Shown: positions 17,613-28,511, counted from the stretch's first letter. The stretch is 64,000 bases of DNA from Acinetobacter kookii (GCF_900096895.1 NZ_FMYO01000010.1:24820-88819), one strand, 5' to 3'. A program made the numbers and translations. Notes: generated by a model not told the origin, from the sequence alone.

Positions 17613-17626
17613 TTCTTTTTCAGCCA

Positions 17627-18064
17627 TTAAAGTTGCGGGCGTTTTTTCAACTCATCACGAATTTCACGCAGCAATTCAATGTCGGCCGGGGTAGTCGGTG
17701 TTTCCTCTACCGGGCCTTCCTGTTTACGCAAACGGTTCATAAGTTTAACCAGCAAGAAAACCACCCAGGCAAGAATCAGGAAGTTTATGAAGATAGTTAA
17801 AAAATTACCATAGGTTAAGACATTCACACCCGCTTTTTGCAATTCAGCTAAAGATTGCAAATTATTCGGGTTACTGCCGAGCACAAAGAATTTCTGGGTG
17901 AAATCGACACCACCGCCCGTAATAACCGTGATTAAAGGCATAATAATGTCTTTAACCAAAGAATCAATGATTTTACCAAACGCACCACCAATGATGACAC
18001 CAATCGCTAAATCCATCATATTGCCTTTAATGGCAAATTCTTTAAATTCTTGGATAATACTCAT
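17627..18064 (-). CDS. mscL: Large-conductance mechanosensitive channel MscL
   Basis: A 145-residue channel subunit that forms a homopentamer in the inner membrane and opens under membrane tension to release solutes after osmotic downshock. The N-terminal helix ([10 protein letters not shown]), TM1 with the pore glycines ([22 protein letters not shown]), the periplasmic loop, TM2 ([23 protein letters not shown]) and the cytoplasmic helical bundle ending [12 protein letters not shown] are all intact. Length is usual for the family. It appears monocistronic. Confidence 0.96.
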   Translation of the reverse strand: MSIIQEFKEFAIKGNMMDLAIGVIIGGAFGKIIDSLVKDIIMPLITVITGGGVDFTQKFFVLGSNPNNLQSLAELQKAGVNVLTYGNFLTIFINFLILAWVVFLLVKLMNRLRKQEGPVEETPTTPADIELLREIRDELKKRPQL

Positions 18065-18211
18065 AACTTTCTCCAGCTTTTCTTGATGCTATTCTTTTAA
18101 AGTATTTTAAAAACTGTCCTACCCTTTTAAGCACGAATAACAGTTCATAATTCCTTATAATTTACTTGGAATTTAACATCTTGGACATATTGATTTTCTA
18201 ATTATAAACAA

Positions 18212-18245
18212 AAAAATGCTACCACTGACGTGATAGCATTTTTTA
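18212..18245 (-). terminator. Intrinsic terminator of typA
   Basis: AATGCTA and TAGCATT, with CA/TG inner pairs, form a stem 28 bases past the typA stop codon, and T residues follow on the minus strand. Confidence 0.7.
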
Positions 18246-18272
18246 CATTCTAAATCTGATTCAATTAAATCA

Positions 18273-20105
18273 TTAAGAGCGGTTACGTTTACGTTCGTTT
18301 TCAGTCAACCAACGCTTACGGATACGGATTGATTTCGGTGTAACTTCAACCAGCTCGTCGTCTTCAATGAATTCAAGTGCTTGTTCAAGTGTGTATTCAA
18401 TTGCTGGAACCAGTGTTAAAGCATCATCAGTACCTGACGCACGTACGTTGGTTAACTGTTTCGCTTTAGTCGGGTTCACAACCATGTCGTCTGAACGGGA
18501 GTTAATACCCACGATCATACCTTCGTAAACTTCTAACTGAGGTTTAGCGAATAGGCGGCCACGGTCTTGCAAGCTGAACAATGCATAACCCAGGCAAGTA
18601 CCTTGAACCATAGAGATCAATACACCGTTTTGACGTTTCGCAACAGTACCTTGTTTCATAGGACCGTAGTGCGAGAAGCTTGATGTCATGATCCCTGTAC
18701 CAGAAGTCATGGTCAAGAATTCAGAACGGAAACCAATTAAACCACGTGAAGGAACAGTTGCTTCAATACGGATACGGCCTTTACCGTCAACTTCCATATT
18801 GGTCATCTCGCCTTTACGGTGACCCATTTGTTCCATCACAGCGCCTTGGTGCTGTTCTTCAACGTCAAAAGTTACGTTTTCGTACGGTTCTTGCATTTGA
18901 CCGTCGATTTCTTTCAAGATCACTTGCGGACGAGATACACCCATCTCGAAACCTTCACGACGCATGTTTTCAATCAGAACTGAAAGGTGAAGTTCACCAC
19001 GACCAGACACTTTGAAACGGTCAGGACTGTCAGTATCTTCAACACGAAGTGCCACGTTGTGGATCAATTCGCGGTCAAGACGTTCACGGATGTTACGTGA
19101 AGTTACGAACTTACCTTCTTTACCGGCAAACGGTGAGTTGTTGACCTGGAATGTCATCGAAACTGTTGGTTCGTCAACAGAAAGCGGTGGCAATGCTTCA
19201 ACGTTCTTAGGATCACAGATCGTATCAGAGATATGAAGCTCTTCCATACCTGTGACACATACGATGTCACCAGCAGAAGCAGATTCAACGTCAATACGCT
19301 CAAGACCGTGGTAACCCATGATTTTTAAGATACGACCGTTACGTGTCTTACCTTCTTTATCAATAACAGTTACAGGTGTGTTTAATTTTACTGAACCGCG
19401 TTGGATACGACCAACACCGATTACACCAACGAAGCTGTTATAGTCCAAAGACGAAATTTGCATCTGGAATGGACCATCAACGTCAACTGCTGGTGGTTCA
19501 ACGATGTCTACGATTGTTTGGAACAATGGTGTCATGTCTTCAGCAAGTTCTTCTGGAGACGGACCCGCCACACCACGAAGACCAGAAGCATAAACCACTG
19601 GGAAGTCTAACTGTTCGTCAGTACCACCCAGGTTGTCGAACAGGTCAAATACCTGGTCAATTACCCAGTCAGGACGCGCGTTTGGCTTGTCGACTTTGTT
19701 GATGATCACGATTGGTTTCAAGCCACGTGCGAACGCTTTTTGCGTTACGAAACGGGTTTGTGGCATTGGACCTTCTTGAGAATCGACAAGAAGAAGTACA
19801 CAGTCAACCATAGACATTACACGTTCAACTTCACCACCGAAGTCGGCGTGTCCCGGGGTGTCCACGATGTTGATACGGTATTCTGTATCTGTACGTTTAT
19901 CTAACCATTTGATTGCAGTGTTTTTTGCAAGAATGGTAATACCACGTTCACTTTCAATAGCGCCTGAATCCATAACACGCTCGATCTCACCCGCGCGTTC
20001 ACCCAAAGCACCTGATTGTTGTAAAAGTTTGTCGACTAAAGTCGTTTTACCATGGTCGACGTGCGCGATGATGGCAATATTACGGAGAGTTTTAATATCT
20101 GACAT
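18273..20105 (-). CDS. typA: Ribosome-associated translational GTPase TypA/BipA
   Basis: A 610-residue translation-factor GTPase. G1 is AHVDHGKTT, the switch I region contains ESERGITI, G3 is [15 protein letters not shown], and G4 is [13 protein letters not shown]-like domains III and V follow, and the BipA-specific C-terminal domain ends [15 protein letters not shown]. It binds 70S ribosomes and is needed for 50S assembly or growth under cold and stress. Length and motif order are normal. It stands alone between terminators. Confidence 0.96.
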   Translation of the reverse strand: MSDIKTLRNIAIIAHVDHGKTTLVDKLLQQSGALGERAGEIERVMDSGAIESERGITILAKNTAIKWLDKRTDTEYRINIVDTPGHADFGGEVERVMSMVDCVLLLVDSQEGPMPQTRFVTQKAFARGLKPIVIINKVDKPNARPDWVIDQVFDLFDNLGGTDEQLDFPVVYASGLRGVAGPSPEELAEDMTPLFQTIVDIVEPPAVDVDGPFQMQISSLDYNSFVGVIGVGRIQRGSVKLNTPVTVIDKEGKTRNGRILKIMGYHGLERIDVESASAGDIVCVTGMEELHISDTICDPKNVEALPPLSVDEPTVSMTFQVNNSPFAGKEGKFVTSRNIRERLDRELIHNVALRVEDTDSPDRFKVSGRGELHLSVLIENMRREGFEMGVSRPQVILKEIDGQMQEPYENVTFDVEEQHQGAVMEQMGHRKGEMTNMEVDGKGRIRIEATVPSRGLIGFRSEFLTMTSGTGIMTSSFSHYGPMKQGTVAKRQNGVLISMVQGTCLGYALFSLQDRGRLFAKPQLEVYEGMIVGINSRSDDMVVNPTKAKQLTNVRASGTDDALTLVPAIEYTLEQALEFIEDDELVEVTPKSIRIRKRWLTENERKRNRS

Positions 20106-20279
20106 GTAAATTCGATACGCTTTAAATTTGAGGGCAAATTATACAGAAAAAACTTAGCTTTTTATAGTGACAGTTTATTGACAGTTACAAGTTTTTTTGA
20201 CTATTCATCCCTTTTTCGGTTTGTAAAGTACTGTAACTCGATTAGAATAACGCCAAATTACTGCTGTACCTTTTTTTAC

Positions 20280-21650
20280 ATGTCTGATTTAGAAAACTCT
20301 CCCAAACAACAAGATCGTCTTGATTTGGTCTACGGATTAAACGATCGCCCCAAACCACTTATTGCTTTTCTCGCTGCCCTGCAACATTTACTTGCGATTA
20401 TTGTCCCGATTGTCACCCCAGGTCTTTTGATCTGTCTTGCTTTAGGCGTATCCAAAGAAGACACCAACATGATTCTTTCCATGTCCTTGGTGATCTCGGG
20501 GATTGCAACTTTCTTACAATGTAAAAAAGTTGGTCCTTTTGGCGCAGGTCTTTTAATTGTACAGGGCACCAGTTTTAACTTTATTGGCCCGATTATCGGC
20601 ATTGGTTCAGCGATGGTCGCGGCAGGCACCCCTGTTGAAGCAGTGATGGCTTCTATTTTTGGTGTAGTAATTGCCGGCTCATTCATTGAAATGGGTGTTT
20701 CACGTATTTTACCTTGGGTAAAACGGCTGATCACGCCCCTGGTTACAGGTATTGTCGTGCTGCTGATTGGCTTGACCTTAATTAAAGAAGGTTTAATCAG
20801 TATGGGTGGCGGTTATCAGGCCATGGGTGACAAAACCTTTGCCAATGCCGACAATCTGATCATGTCCTGTACGGTACTGGCAATTATTATTGTCCTGAAC
20901 CGTATCCGTATTACCTGGATCAAAAGCTCAGCCATTCTGATTGCCCTGATTATTGGTTATGCTCTTGCCGGTTTCATGGGACATCTTGATTTTTCAGGCC
21001 TGAAAGATGCGCCGATGATTCAAATTCCAACCCCGATGCATTTTGGCTTAAGCTTCTCCTGGAGCTTGTTTATTCCAATGGCATTTATTTATCTGGTGAC
21101 ATCACTGGAAGCCATTGGTGACATTACCGCCACTTCAAAGATTTCCAACCAGCCAGTCGATGGCCCGGTATGGATGCAACGTATTAAAGGGGGGGTACTG
21201 GTGAATGGTGCCAACTCTCTGCTTGCCGGCTTATTCAATACTTTCCCGAGTTCGGTGTTTGCACAGAATAATGGCGTCATTCAGCTTACCGGGGTTGCAA
21301 GCCGTTATGTGGGTATCTGGATTGCAGCATTACTGGTGATTTTAGGCTTGTTGCCTGCGGTTGCCGGCGTGATTCAAGCAGTCCCTCAAGCCGTACTCGG
21401 CGGTGCTGTGATGGTGATGTTTGGTGCGGTAGCGGCGTCTGGTATTAATATCCTGTCAGGGATTCATCTTGACCGTCGTGCCCTGTTAATTATTGCGATT
21501 TCACTGGGACTCGGTTTGGGTGTTGCACAAGTCCCACAAATTTTGGAACATCTTCCTGAATTATTCCGTAACATCTTCAGTTCTGGCGTAGCGACTGGCG
21601 GTATTGCAGCATTGCTTTTAAATATTATTCTTCCTGAATCGAAGCAATAA
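20280..21650 (+). CDS. NCS2-family xanthine/uracil permease
   Basis: A 456-residue NCS2/NAT transporter with about 14 hydrophobic segments. The family signature QNNGVIQLTG (consensus Q-N-x-G-x4-T-x) is present, as are GTSFNFIGPI in TM3 and SLEAIGDITATSKIS in TM8, where the conserved Glu lies. Proton-coupled purine or xanthine import is the likely function; the Gln-Asn signature favours xanthine/uric acid over uracil. The ATG at 20280 is chosen although no strong ribosome-binding site is visible; the open frame to a TTG at 20178 encodes an unlikely Cys/Phe-rich extension. No purine catabolic genes lie nearby. Confidence 0.85.
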   Translation: MSDLENSPKQQDRLDLVYGLNDRPKPLIAFLAALQHLLAIIVPIVTPGLLICLALGVSKEDTNMILSMSLVISGIATFLQCKKVGPFGAGLLIVQGTSFNFIGPIIGIGSAMVAAGTPVEAVMASIFGVVIAGSFIEMGVSRILPWVKRLITPLVTGIVVLLIGLTLIKEGLISMGGGYQAMGDKTFANADNLIMSCTVLAIIIVLNRIRITWIKSSAILIALIIGYALAGFMGHLDFSGLKDAPMIQIPTPMHFGLSFSWSLFIPMAFIYLVTSLEAIGDITATSKISNQPVDGPVWMQRIKGGVLVNGANSLLAGLFNTFPSSVFAQNNGVIQLTGVASRYVGIWIAALLVILGLLPAVAGVIQAVPQAVLGGAVMVMFGAVAASGINILSGIHLDRRALLIIAISLGLGLGVAQVPQILEHLPELFRNIFSSGVATGGIAALLLNIILPESKQ

Positions 21651-21668
21651 TTTCATTTCAGCATCAAC

Positions 21669-21700
21669 TCTGCCCAGCATTGTCTGGGCAGAGTTTTTCA
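21669..21700 (+). terminator. Intrinsic terminator of the NCS2 permease gene
   Basis: CTGCCCAG and CTGGGCAG form an 8-bp stem around a six-base loop, followed by a T run. Confidence 0.8.
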
Positions 21701-21716
21701 ATGGCGAGATAAAAAA

Positions 21717-22742
21717 ATGGATCCAAGAAGTGAAGTTGTCATTCGGCAGCATGAATATCTTTCTGGACGTGTGCTTTTGGTCAATGCACCTACGGATGAG
21801 TTACTTTCCAATCTAGGAAAAGACATCAGCCCTTGTTTCTGGACCTGGAATTATAATGAATTTCAATATTTTCAGTCGCAACAGGCCAATGTCCATTTTG
21901 GCGTAGAGCTTCCTGAAGGCAGTTTTGACCAGGCCATTATCTTTGTACCGAAGTCCAAAGAACTCCTAAATTATGTGCTGCATAATGTCGTCAGCCGTCT
22001 AGGTTTAGGTGCTTCCATTTTCCTGGTGGGTGAGAAAAAAGGCGGCGTTGAACGCGCAGCCAAACAGCTCCAGCCTTATGGTAAAGCCATTAAACTGGAC
22101 AGTGCACGTCATTGCCAGCTCTGGCAGGTCAAGGTTGAATCGACGGCTCAAGAAAAGGCTTTGGCAGACTGGGCTCAAGCATATACGGTAGCAACACCGA
22201 AAGGTGATCTCACTATTTGTGCCCTGCCCGGCGTATTCAGCCAAAATCGTTTAGATGTCGGTACAGCGGTATTTTTACCGTTTTTATCACAGGTTACTTC
22301 AGGTAAAATTGCCGACTTTGGCTGTGGTGCCGGTGTGATCAGTGCCTATCTGGCAAAACTGAATCCGAAAAACCGTATTTTTGCGCTGGATGTCGATGCT
22401 TTTGCTTTGGCCTCAACCCGCATGACGTTTGAAAAAAATGGCCTTTCTCCCGAACAGCTGGAAATTACCGCTGTGACCGGTATTGAAGATGCGCCGCTTT
22501 TCTTGCATGCCATCGTCAGCAATCCGCCTTTCCATCAAGGCATTCAGACCAATTATGATGCCAGCGAAAGCCTGTGCAAGACTTCACGCCGTCATTTGAA
22601 ATCGGGTGGTGAACTCTGGATTGTGGCAAACCGCTTTTTAAATTATCCATTACTCATTGAACAAAGCTTTGGCAAATGTACAACCAAAGCCGATCAACAA
22701 GGCTTTAAAGTGCTGTTCGCTAGCACTGAAAAGAAATCTTAA
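21717..22742 (+). CDS. rsmC: 16S rRNA guanine-1207 N2-methyltransferase RsmC
   Basis: A 341-residue tandem-methyltransferase protein. The N-terminal half is a degenerate methyltransferase-like domain; the C-terminal half is catalytic. The SAM loop [16 protein letters not shown] (around residue 200) and the catalytic SNPPFHQG identify an N2-guanine methyltransferase of the RsmC/RlmG group. The length and N-terminal fold favour RsmC, which methylates G1207 in the small subunit. It is followed nine bases later by the amino acid permease gene, possibly cotranscribed. Confidence 0.85.
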   Translation: MDPRSEVVIRQHEYLSGRVLLVNAPTDELLSNLGKDISPCFWTWNYNEFQYFQSQQANVHFGVELPEGSFDQAIIFVPKSKELLNYVLHNVVSRLGLGASIFLVGEKKGGVERAAKQLQPYGKAIKLDSARHCQLWQVKVESTAQEKALADWAQAYTVATPKGDLTICALPGVFSQNRLDVGTAVFLPFLSQVTSGKIADFGCGAGVISAYLAKLNPKNRIFALDVDAFALASTRMTFEKNGLSPEQLEITAVTGIEDAPLFLHAIVSNPPFHQGIQTNYDASESLCKTSRRHLKSGGELWIVANRFLNYPLLIEQSFGKCTTKADQQGFKVLFASTEKKS

Positions 22743-22751
22743 GGAACAACG

Positions 22752-24212
22752 ATGAGCGAAACTCAATCTGCACATTTACAGCGTAAGCTGGGTGCACGTC
22801 ATTTGAATATGATCGCCATTGGTGGTTCTATCGGCACAGGCTTATTCCTGGCTTCTGGTGCAACCATTGCCAATGCAGGTCCAGGCGGTGCTTTATTGGC
22901 TTACTGCCTGATTGGGATCATGATTTATTTCCTGATGACCAGTCTGGGCGAGCTTGCAACACATAACCCGACTTCAGGTGCCTTCTTTACCTACGGTACA
23001 AAATATGTAGAAGGCGGTTTTGGCTTTGCTCTGGGCTGGAACTATTGGTACAACTGGGCCATTACGGTTGCTTTTGAACTGGTGGCAGTCCAGTTTATTA
23101 TGAAATTCTGGTTTCCTGATATTCCCGGATTCTACTGGAGTGCCATTTTTCTTAGCGTTATTTTTGCCATTAATTCTCTCTCCGTAAAAGGCTTTGGTGA
23201 AAGTGAGTTTTTATTCTCCTTGGTCAAAGTAATTGCCATTATTGTCTTTATCATTATTGGTATTGCCATGATTGCAAAAATCATGCTGACGCCAAATATG
23301 GTGACCTTTGCCAACTGGACCAAAGGTGATGCACCTTTTGTTGGTGGTTTGCAGGCCATGATTGGTGTCGCCATGATTGCCGGATTCTCCTTCCAGGGTA
23401 CAGAAATGGTGGGGGTTGCTGCGGGTGAATCGAAAGACCCTAAAAAGACCATTCCGGTGGCCATCAAGCAAATTTTCTGGCGTATTTTATTGTTCTATGT
23501 GGTGTGTATTTTCATCATTGGTACTTTGGTAGCCTATGATGATCCACGTCTGTTACAAGCGGCTGCAAGTGAAAATATTGCCCTTTCACCTTTTACCTTA
23601 TTGTATGAAAAAGTCGGTTTTGCTTTTGCCGCAGGTTTAATGAATGCCGTAATCTTAACTGCAATTTTGTCTGCAGGTAACTCAGGCATGTATTCATCGA
23701 CCCGTATGCTGTTTGACATGGCTCGCAAAGGCAGTGCACCAAAAATCTTTGGCAAACTGGATGCACGCGGTGTACCCATGAATGCACTGTATGCCACCAC
23801 TGCAATTGCCGCTCTTTGCTTCCTCACGACTTTCATTGGGGAACAACAGGTGTTTAGCTGGTTGCTGAATATGTCAGGCATGTGCGGATTCATTGTATGG
23901 CTGGGTATTGCCATTTCACACTACCGTTTCCGTAAAGGTTATGTGGCACAGGGTTATAAACTGGAAGATTTAGCGTATAAAGCCAAATTTTTCCCATTTG
24001 CCCCGTGGTTTGCCTTTATTCTTTGTACGATTGTCGTACTTGGACAGAACTATCAGGCCTTTATTACGGGTGATTGGCTCGGTGTGTTATCTACCTATAT
24101 CAGTATTCCATTATTTCTGGCAATCTGGCTGGGCTATAAATGGAAAAACAAAACCAAGTTGGTTTCTTATCAAGATATGGATGTTAAACCCATGAATCCT
24201 GATCAGGACTAA
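22752..24212 (+). CDS. Amino acid permease, LysP-like (APC superfamily)
   Basis: A 486-residue inner-membrane amino acid:proton symporter with 12 hydrophobic segments. The AAT-subfamily signature IAIGGSIGTGLFLASG in TM1 is intact, as are FSFQGTEMVGVAAGESKDP in TM6 and the loop MARKGSAPKIFGKLDARGVP. Similarity in TM1, TM6 and the C-terminal layout is closest to LysP-type lysine permeases, but substrate assignment from sequence alone is uncertain. The ATG follows AAGGAACAACG. A terminator closes the unit. Confidence 0.85.
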   Translation: MSETQSAHLQRKLGARHLNMIAIGGSIGTGLFLASGATIANAGPGGALLAYCLIGIMIYFLMTSLGELATHNPTSGAFFTYGTKYVEGGFGFALGWNYWYNWAITVAFELVAVQFIMKFWFPDIPGFYWSAIFLSVIFAINSLSVKGFGESEFLFSLVKVIAIIVFIIIGIAMIAKIMLTPNMVTFANWTKGDAPFVGGLQAMIGVAMIAGFSFQGTEMVGVAAGESKDPKKTIPVAIKQIFWRILLFYVVCIFIIGTLVAYDDPRLLQAAASENIALSPFTLLYEKVGFAFAAGLMNAVILTAILSAGNSGMYSSTRMLFDMARKGSAPKIFGKLDARGVPMNALYATTAIAALCFLTTFIGEQQVFSWLLNMSGMCGFIVWLGIAISHYRFRKGYVAQGYKLEDLAYKAKFFPFAPWFAFILCTIVVLGQNYQAFITGDWLGVLSTYISIPLFLAIWLGYKWKNKTKLVSYQDMDVKPMNPDQD

Positions 24213-24227
24213 ATGCAATATATAAAT

Positions 24228-24256
24228 AAAAAAACAGCCTTTAGGCTGTTTTTTTA
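24228..24256. terminator. Bidirectional terminator between permease and hydrolase genes
   Basis: AAAACAGCCT and AGGCTGTTTT pair with a two-base loop; A and T runs on both sides serve the two converging genes. Confidence 0.85.
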
Positions 24257-24267
24257 TTTAACTTATA

Positions 24268-25095
24268 TCAATGATGTGCCAGAAATTCCTTCAAGGCAAA
24301 ACTGACTTCATTTTTATGGGTGGTACACAACCCGTGCGGTGCTCCCTTAATTTGCTCTTCTACGCCATGCTTTAAAAGTTTGACGGTTTGCCGACTGCAA
24401 ATTTCTGGCGGAACAATGTCATCTGCTGTTCCATAAAGCACCAAGGTCGGTACAGTAATCCGGGTTAGATCTTCACGTAAGTCGGTTTCTGAAAATGCGT
24501 GGATACAATCGTAATGCGCCTTGATTGAACCCTGCATGGCAATACGCCAGAAACTCTGTATTACCCCTTCTGAGGTTTTATGTAACAGCTTGTCATAGCC
24601 ATAAAATAATTTAGCAAAATCCAGGTAAAAATCCGCCCTGTTGGCCAGTAAATTGGCGCGCATCTCATCAAACACGTCTGAATCTACACCGTCTGGATGA
24701 TCATCCCGTTTAATCATGAGAGGTGTTACCGCCGCAATAAGCGCAAGTTTAGTGACTTTATGCTGACCATATTTTGCCGTATAACGGGTCACGACGGCCC
24801 CACCGGTAGAATGTCCGACTAAAGCGAACTCGGTTAACCCAAGATGCTCAATCAGTTGATGCATATCTTGTGCATACTGATCAATATTATGCCCAGCCCA
24901 AGGCTGACTCGAGCGTCCATGACCCCGTCGGTCGAATGCAATCACCCGATAGCCATGTTCTGCAAGAAATAACATCTGGTCTTCAAAAGCATCACTGGAT
25001 AAAGGCCATCCATGAGAAAAGACCACAACCGGTCCCTCTCCCCAATCCTTATAATAAATCGAGGTTCCATCTGTTGTCGTTAACATCTGCGTCAT
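24268..25095 (-). CDS. Alpha/beta hydrolase, cofactor-free haloperoxidase/esterase type
   Basis: A 275-residue alpha/beta hydrolase. The nucleophile elbow GHSTGG places Ser96. SHGWPLSSD forms the oxyanion region, AFDRRGHGRSS is the cap-entry motif, and YGTADDIVPPE and APHGLC supply the acid and His of the triad. This pattern matches the arylesterase/non-heme chloroperoxidase group, which hydrolyse esters and can make peracids. There is no signal peptide, so it is cytoplasmic. It stands alone between a terminator and a divergent gap. Physiological substrate is unknown. Confidence 0.87.
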   Translation of the reverse strand: MTQMLTTTDGTSIYYKDWGEGPVVVFSHGWPLSSDAFEDQMLFLAEHGYRVIAFDRRGHGRSSQPWAGHNIDQYAQDMHQLIEHLGLTEFALVGHSTGGAVVTRYTAKYGQHKVTKLALIAAVTPLMIKRDDHPDGVDSDVFDEMRANLLANRADFYLDFAKLFYGYDKLLHKTSEGVIQSFWRIAMQGSIKAHYDCIHAFSETDLREDLTRITVPTLVLYGTADDIVPPEICSRQTVKLLKHGVEEQIKGAPHGLCTTHKNEVSFALKEFLAHH

Positions 25096-25188
25096 TTTGT
25101 CACCCTCTTTTTATTGTCTATATGGGTGTTTATTAGAACAAGATCAAAATAAAACTGTGTATTAAACAAGTTATGCTTATGTAGCACA

Positions 25189-25218
25189 TAAAAAAAGCAG
25201 CCTTAAGGCTGCTTTTTT
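25189..25218. terminator. Bidirectional terminator of ompA
   Basis: A near-perfect palindrome AAAAAAGCAGCCTT/AAGGCTGCTTTTTT located 20 bases after the ompA stop codon. Confidence 0.9.
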
Positions 25219-25237
25219 AACTCAGTTCAATAATAAA

Positions 25238-26293
25238 TTATTGAGCTGCAGGCGCTTGTTGAGCAGGTTCTGCAACAACTGTACGGCTACCAGTAATAGT
25301 CGCGAATACACGACGGTTCATAGCACGGCCTTCTTTAGTGTTGTTGTCAGCAATCGGTTGATCCCAAGCGAAACCTTGAGTAGACAAACGAGCTGGATCT
25401 ACATTGTATTCATTTACAAGTGAAGATTTAACAGAATTAGCACGAGCTAAAGATAAACGTTCGTTCAATGCACGTGGACCAGTGTTGTCTGTGTGACCTT
25501 CGATGCGAGCAGTAGCGTTTGGATATTCAACCAACTTCTCGGCAACTTTAGCGATTTCTGGTTTGTATTGGTCTTTGATGTTTGATTTGTTTGTATCAAA
25601 GAACACACGAAGTTCCATGTTAAGGTCTTCAGTCAACTCTTGTGGAGCTGGTTGAACTGGAGCTACAGGCTCAACTGGAGCAACTTCTACTACAGGAGCA
25701 GCAGGCTTCAAGTGACCGCCAAGAACTACGTTAAGACCAGCTAAAGCTGTATAGTTCCAGAAGTCTTCGTCGATGTTATAAGTAGCACGAGCTTCAGTAC
25801 GTAGAGATAAAGCATCATTTAAGCGCCAGAAAGCACCTAGACCAGCGTTACCAAGAGTACCTTCTTCAGCCTCACCACCTGCAATTGAACCTGTAGCTTC
25901 ATATTTATAATGACCAGCACCTAACAATACATAAGGTTTGATTTTGCTGTCATAGTTTTTGGTGATCAAATCAGAAGTCGCATAGAAGTTACCATTGATT
26001 TGAGTTTGTTTATACTCTGCACCTGCAGGTACACCAAGGCCTTCTACATCACCTTTTACTTGGTTGTATTCAGCTTCGAAACCTAACCAAGGCGTTAATT
26101 CAACACCAAGTGCTGCACCAACGAATAAATCGTCTTGAAGCTCAGGACCATCTGTTAAATGATCTTCGCCATTGTTGTGTTGAGTATCTTGCCATGTATA
26201 ACCGACCATTAATGGAGTAACAGTTACGCCAGCGTTTGCAGCAGCTAAAGGTGCAGCAACGAGCATTGCTAAAGCAATACGACTCATTTTCAT
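25238..26293 (-). CDS. ompA: Outer-membrane protein OmpA (Omp38-like)
   Basis: A 351-residue OmpA-family protein. The signal peptide ([21 protein letters not shown]) is followed by an eight-strand N-terminal barrel with [16 protein letters not shown] in the first loop, a Pro/Val-rich linker ([15 protein letters not shown]) and a peptidoglycan-binding domain. That domain contains the canonical [12 protein letters not shown] and [13 protein letters not shown], which carry the Asp and Arg that grip diaminopimelate. The ATG at 26293 has GGAGGA seven bases upstream. In Acinetobacter OmpA tethers the outer membrane to the wall and is a slow porin. The sequence differs from A. baumannii OmpA in the surface loops, which supports another species. 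Confidence 0.96.
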   Translation of the reverse strand: MKMSRIALAMLVAAPLAAANAGVTVTPLMVGYTWQDTQHNNGEDHLTDGPELQDDLFVGAALGVELTPWLGFEAEYNQVKGDVEGLGVPAGAEYKQTQINGNFYATSDLITKNYDSKIKPYVLLGAGHYKYEATGSIAGGEAEEGTLGNAGLGAFWRLNDALSLRTEARATYNIDEDFWNYTALAGLNVVLGGHLKPAAPVVEVAPVEPVAPVQPAPQELTEDLNMELRVFFDTNKSNIKDQYKPEIAKVAEKLVEYPNATARIEGHTDNTGPRALNERLSLARANSVKSSLVNEYNVDPARLSTQGFAWDQPIADNNTKEGRAMNRRVFATITGSRTVVAEPAQQAPAAQ

Positions 26294-26675
26294 GGATTTA
26301 TCCTCCAGAGATAACAATTGTTGTTCAAGCTCAAGCCTAGAATTTGGCTATTCTGAGATAGGCTTTCTTATACCCCAGTTTTTTTCTTAATTCTTAAGCT
26401 ATTCACAGTGAATCATACAAACACTTTATTTTTTTTCCAAGTGCTTGATAATTTTAATCAAGTAAATTATTGACAAAATTACTTACAATTTCCGTTGTAA
26501 TTCGGTAAATTTTTACTCAATTTATTCTTATGAATAGCTTATCGTCACTTGCGAATTATTTTAACAGCTTTGTTATAAAGTTGAAAAATAAATATCAATC
26601 GCAAAAAAACAATTAAAAAACAAAATATTAATAACACACATAATTAAAAAAAAATACATTGCAGGATTACTTTAA
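26294..26675. other. A/T-rich divergent intergenic region, ompA and pseudopilin promoters
   Basis: 382 strongly A/T-rich bases. The ompA leader and promoter occupy the left part and the pseudopilin promoter the right. I see no coding sequence, dyad or RNA gene that stands out from the A/T background. Confidence 0.5.
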
Positions 26676-27197
26676 ATGCTTTTTCAACAAAAAAATGGGT
26701 TCACATTGGTTGAGCTAATCGTTACTTTGGCTATTTTTGCAATTCTGGCCACCATCGCTTTACCTTATTTTCAAGAAATAAGAGCCAAACAGGAAGTCAA
26801 CGCCACTACGAATAAACTGATTTCAACAATTCATTTAGCCAAATCTCAAGCCCTTCTCTATCATAGCAATGTGGTGTTGTGTCCAAGTCAAAATAACTTG
26901 AATTGTCAAACAAATCAATGGGCTGCCGGTTTATTGGTTTTTCTCGACAGCAATAAAAATAGACAAATTGATACAGGCGAAAAAATTATCTATACAGAAT
27001 CAACCAATTTAAAATACGGGCATTTAGACTGGAGAGGGACATTGAGTGCCCCCAGCCTAACGTTTCAAGCTGAAAATGGCCTGCCGATAGGTTCAAATGG
27101 CAGTTTTTATTATTGTTCAAATGTTTCTGATCATCATCGGAAACTGGTTCTGAGTGCCATGGGGCATATGCGGATAGAAACCCTCTCCCTCTGCTAA
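26676..27197 (+). CDS. GspH/FimT-family pseudopilin
   Basis: A 173-residue type IV pilin-like protein. The prepilin peptidase site is G8|FTLVELIVTLAIFAILATIALP, with the essential Glu at +5 of the mature protein. A globular domain follows with four cysteines, two of which (in LCPSQNNLNC) probably form a disulfide. The ISTIHLAKSQAL helix and the later LVFLDSNKNRQID stretch are the GspH/FimT signature. It would be a minor pseudopilin that primes type IV pilus or type II secretion assembly. It is isolated from other pil genes, unlike the fimU-pilVWX cluster. A/T-rich upstream DNA hints at transfer or relaxed constraint. Confidence 0.85.
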   Translation: MLFQQKNGFTLVELIVTLAIFAILATIALPYFQEIRAKQEVNATTNKLISTIHLAKSQALLYHSNVVLCPSQNNLNCQTNQWAAGLLVFLDSNKNRQIDTGEKIIYTESTNLKYGHLDWRGTLSAPSLTFQAENGLPIGSNGSFYYCSNVSDHHRKLVLSAMGHMRIETLSLC

Positions 27198-27314
27198 AAA
27201 CTTCTCAGTCTAAAGACATGCTGCCATCCCCTCTTTATTCCGGCTCATTTTTCAATATACTGCTTAAACTTGGAAAAATAATTCCTTAAAAAAATCAATC
27301 TCGGAGAAAGAACA

Positions 27315-28490
27315 ATGACAGACATCGTAATTGTAAATGGTGCACGTACTGCAATGGGCGGCTTTCAAGGTAGCTTGGCCAATGTAACAGCCCCAGAACT
27401 TGGCGCAGCATGTATTAAGGAAGCGATTGCACGTGCAGGATTACAAGCAACCGATGTCGAAGAAGTCATTATGGGCTGCGTACTCCCTGCTGGCCTGAAG
27501 CAGGGACCAGCCCGTCAGGCAATGCGCAAAGCCGGCTTACCTGATTCAACTGGTGCAGTGACTATTAATAAGTTATGTGGTTCTGGCATGAAAGCGGTGA
27601 TGCAAGCGGCTGACATGATTAAAGCCGGTTCTGCTGAAATCGTGGTTGCAGGCGGCATGGAATCGATGACCAATGCCCCTTATGTATTGCCTAAAGCGCG
27701 TAGCGGTTTGCGCATGGGACATGGTGAAATCAAAGACCATATGTTCCTGGATGGTTTAGAAGATGCAGAAACAGGCCGTTTAATGGGTTCTTTTGCACAA
27801 GACATGGCAAATACGCGTGGCTATACGCGCGAACAGATGGATGCCTTTGCGATTCGTTCATTACAACGTGCACAAAACGCGGTCAATGAAGGTTACTTTG
27901 CCGATGAAATCGTCCCAGTCACGGTATCTACCCGTAAAGGCGATGTCGTGATAGATAAAGACGAACAGCCTTTCAATGCCAATATTGAAAAAATTCCAAC
28001 GCTACGTCCTGCATTTGCCAAAGATGGTACGATTACTGCGGCCAATGCCAGCTCGATTTCAGATGGCGCCTCTGCCCTTGTGCTCACCTCAAGTGAAAAT
28101 GCCTCAGCTAAGGGCTTAAAACCTCTGGCAAAAATTGTGGCTTATGCTTCTAATTCACAGCATCCCTCAGAATTTACCATTGCTCCAGTCGGTGCCATTC
28201 AGAAAGTTTTAAATAAAACCGGTTGGGATGCTCAAGATGTTGATCTTTGGGAAATTAACGAAGCTTTTGCCATGGTGACCATGTGTCCGATGGATGATTT
28301 CAAGCTTGATCCGGCTAAAGTCAACATTAACGGCGGTGCGTGTGCACTCGGTCATCCTGTCGGTTCTACCGGTTCGCGCATTATCTTGACGCTCATTCAT
28401 GCCTTAAAACGTACGGGTGGCAAAAAAGGCATTGCGGCACTGTGTATCGGTGGCGGTGAAGCGACTGCTGTGGCGATTGAGTTGCTTTAA
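27315..28490 (+). CDS. Acetyl-CoA C-acetyltransferase (thiolase)
   Basis: A 391-residue thiolase. The acyl-accepting cysteine lies in NKLCGSGMKAV (C88), the His in NEAFAMVTM, and the second active-site cysteine in CIGGGEATAVAIE; GGACALGHPVGSTGSR is the glycine loop. It condenses two acetyl-CoA to acetoacetyl-CoA or runs in reverse in ketone and amino acid breakdown. The closest type is AtoB/PhaA rather than FadA, judged by the motifs. GGAGAAAG precedes the ATG. It is monocistronic, with a strong terminator after it. Confidence 0.9.
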   Translation: MTDIVIVNGARTAMGGFQGSLANVTAPELGAACIKEAIARAGLQATDVEEVIMGCVLPAGLKQGPARQAMRKAGLPDSTGAVTINKLCGSGMKAVMQAADMIKAGSAEIVVAGGMESMTNAPYVLPKARSGLRMGHGEIKDHMFLDGLEDAETGRLMGSFAQDMANTRGYTREQMDAFAIRSLQRAQNAVNEGYFADEIVPVTVSTRKGDVVIDKDEQPFNANIEKIPTLRPAFAKDGTITAANASSISDGASALVLTSSENASAKGLKPLAKIVAYASNSQHPSEFTIAPVGAIQKVLNKTGWDAQDVDLWEINEAFAMVTMCPMDDFKLDPAKVNINGGACALGHPVGSTGSRIILTLIHALKRTGGKKGIAALCIGGGEATAVAIELL

Positions 28491-28511
28491 TCTCCTTGCG
28501 AAGCAGTGCTT

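Noticed and set aside
19376..19702. 108-residue plus-strand frame opposite typA
   Set aside because: Antisense shadow of a highly conserved GTPase gene.
20178..20279. 34-residue N-terminal extension of the purine permease
   Set aside because: It would begin with TTG, is rich in Cys and Phe, and is not part of NCS2 proteins. The ATG at 20280 gives the family start.
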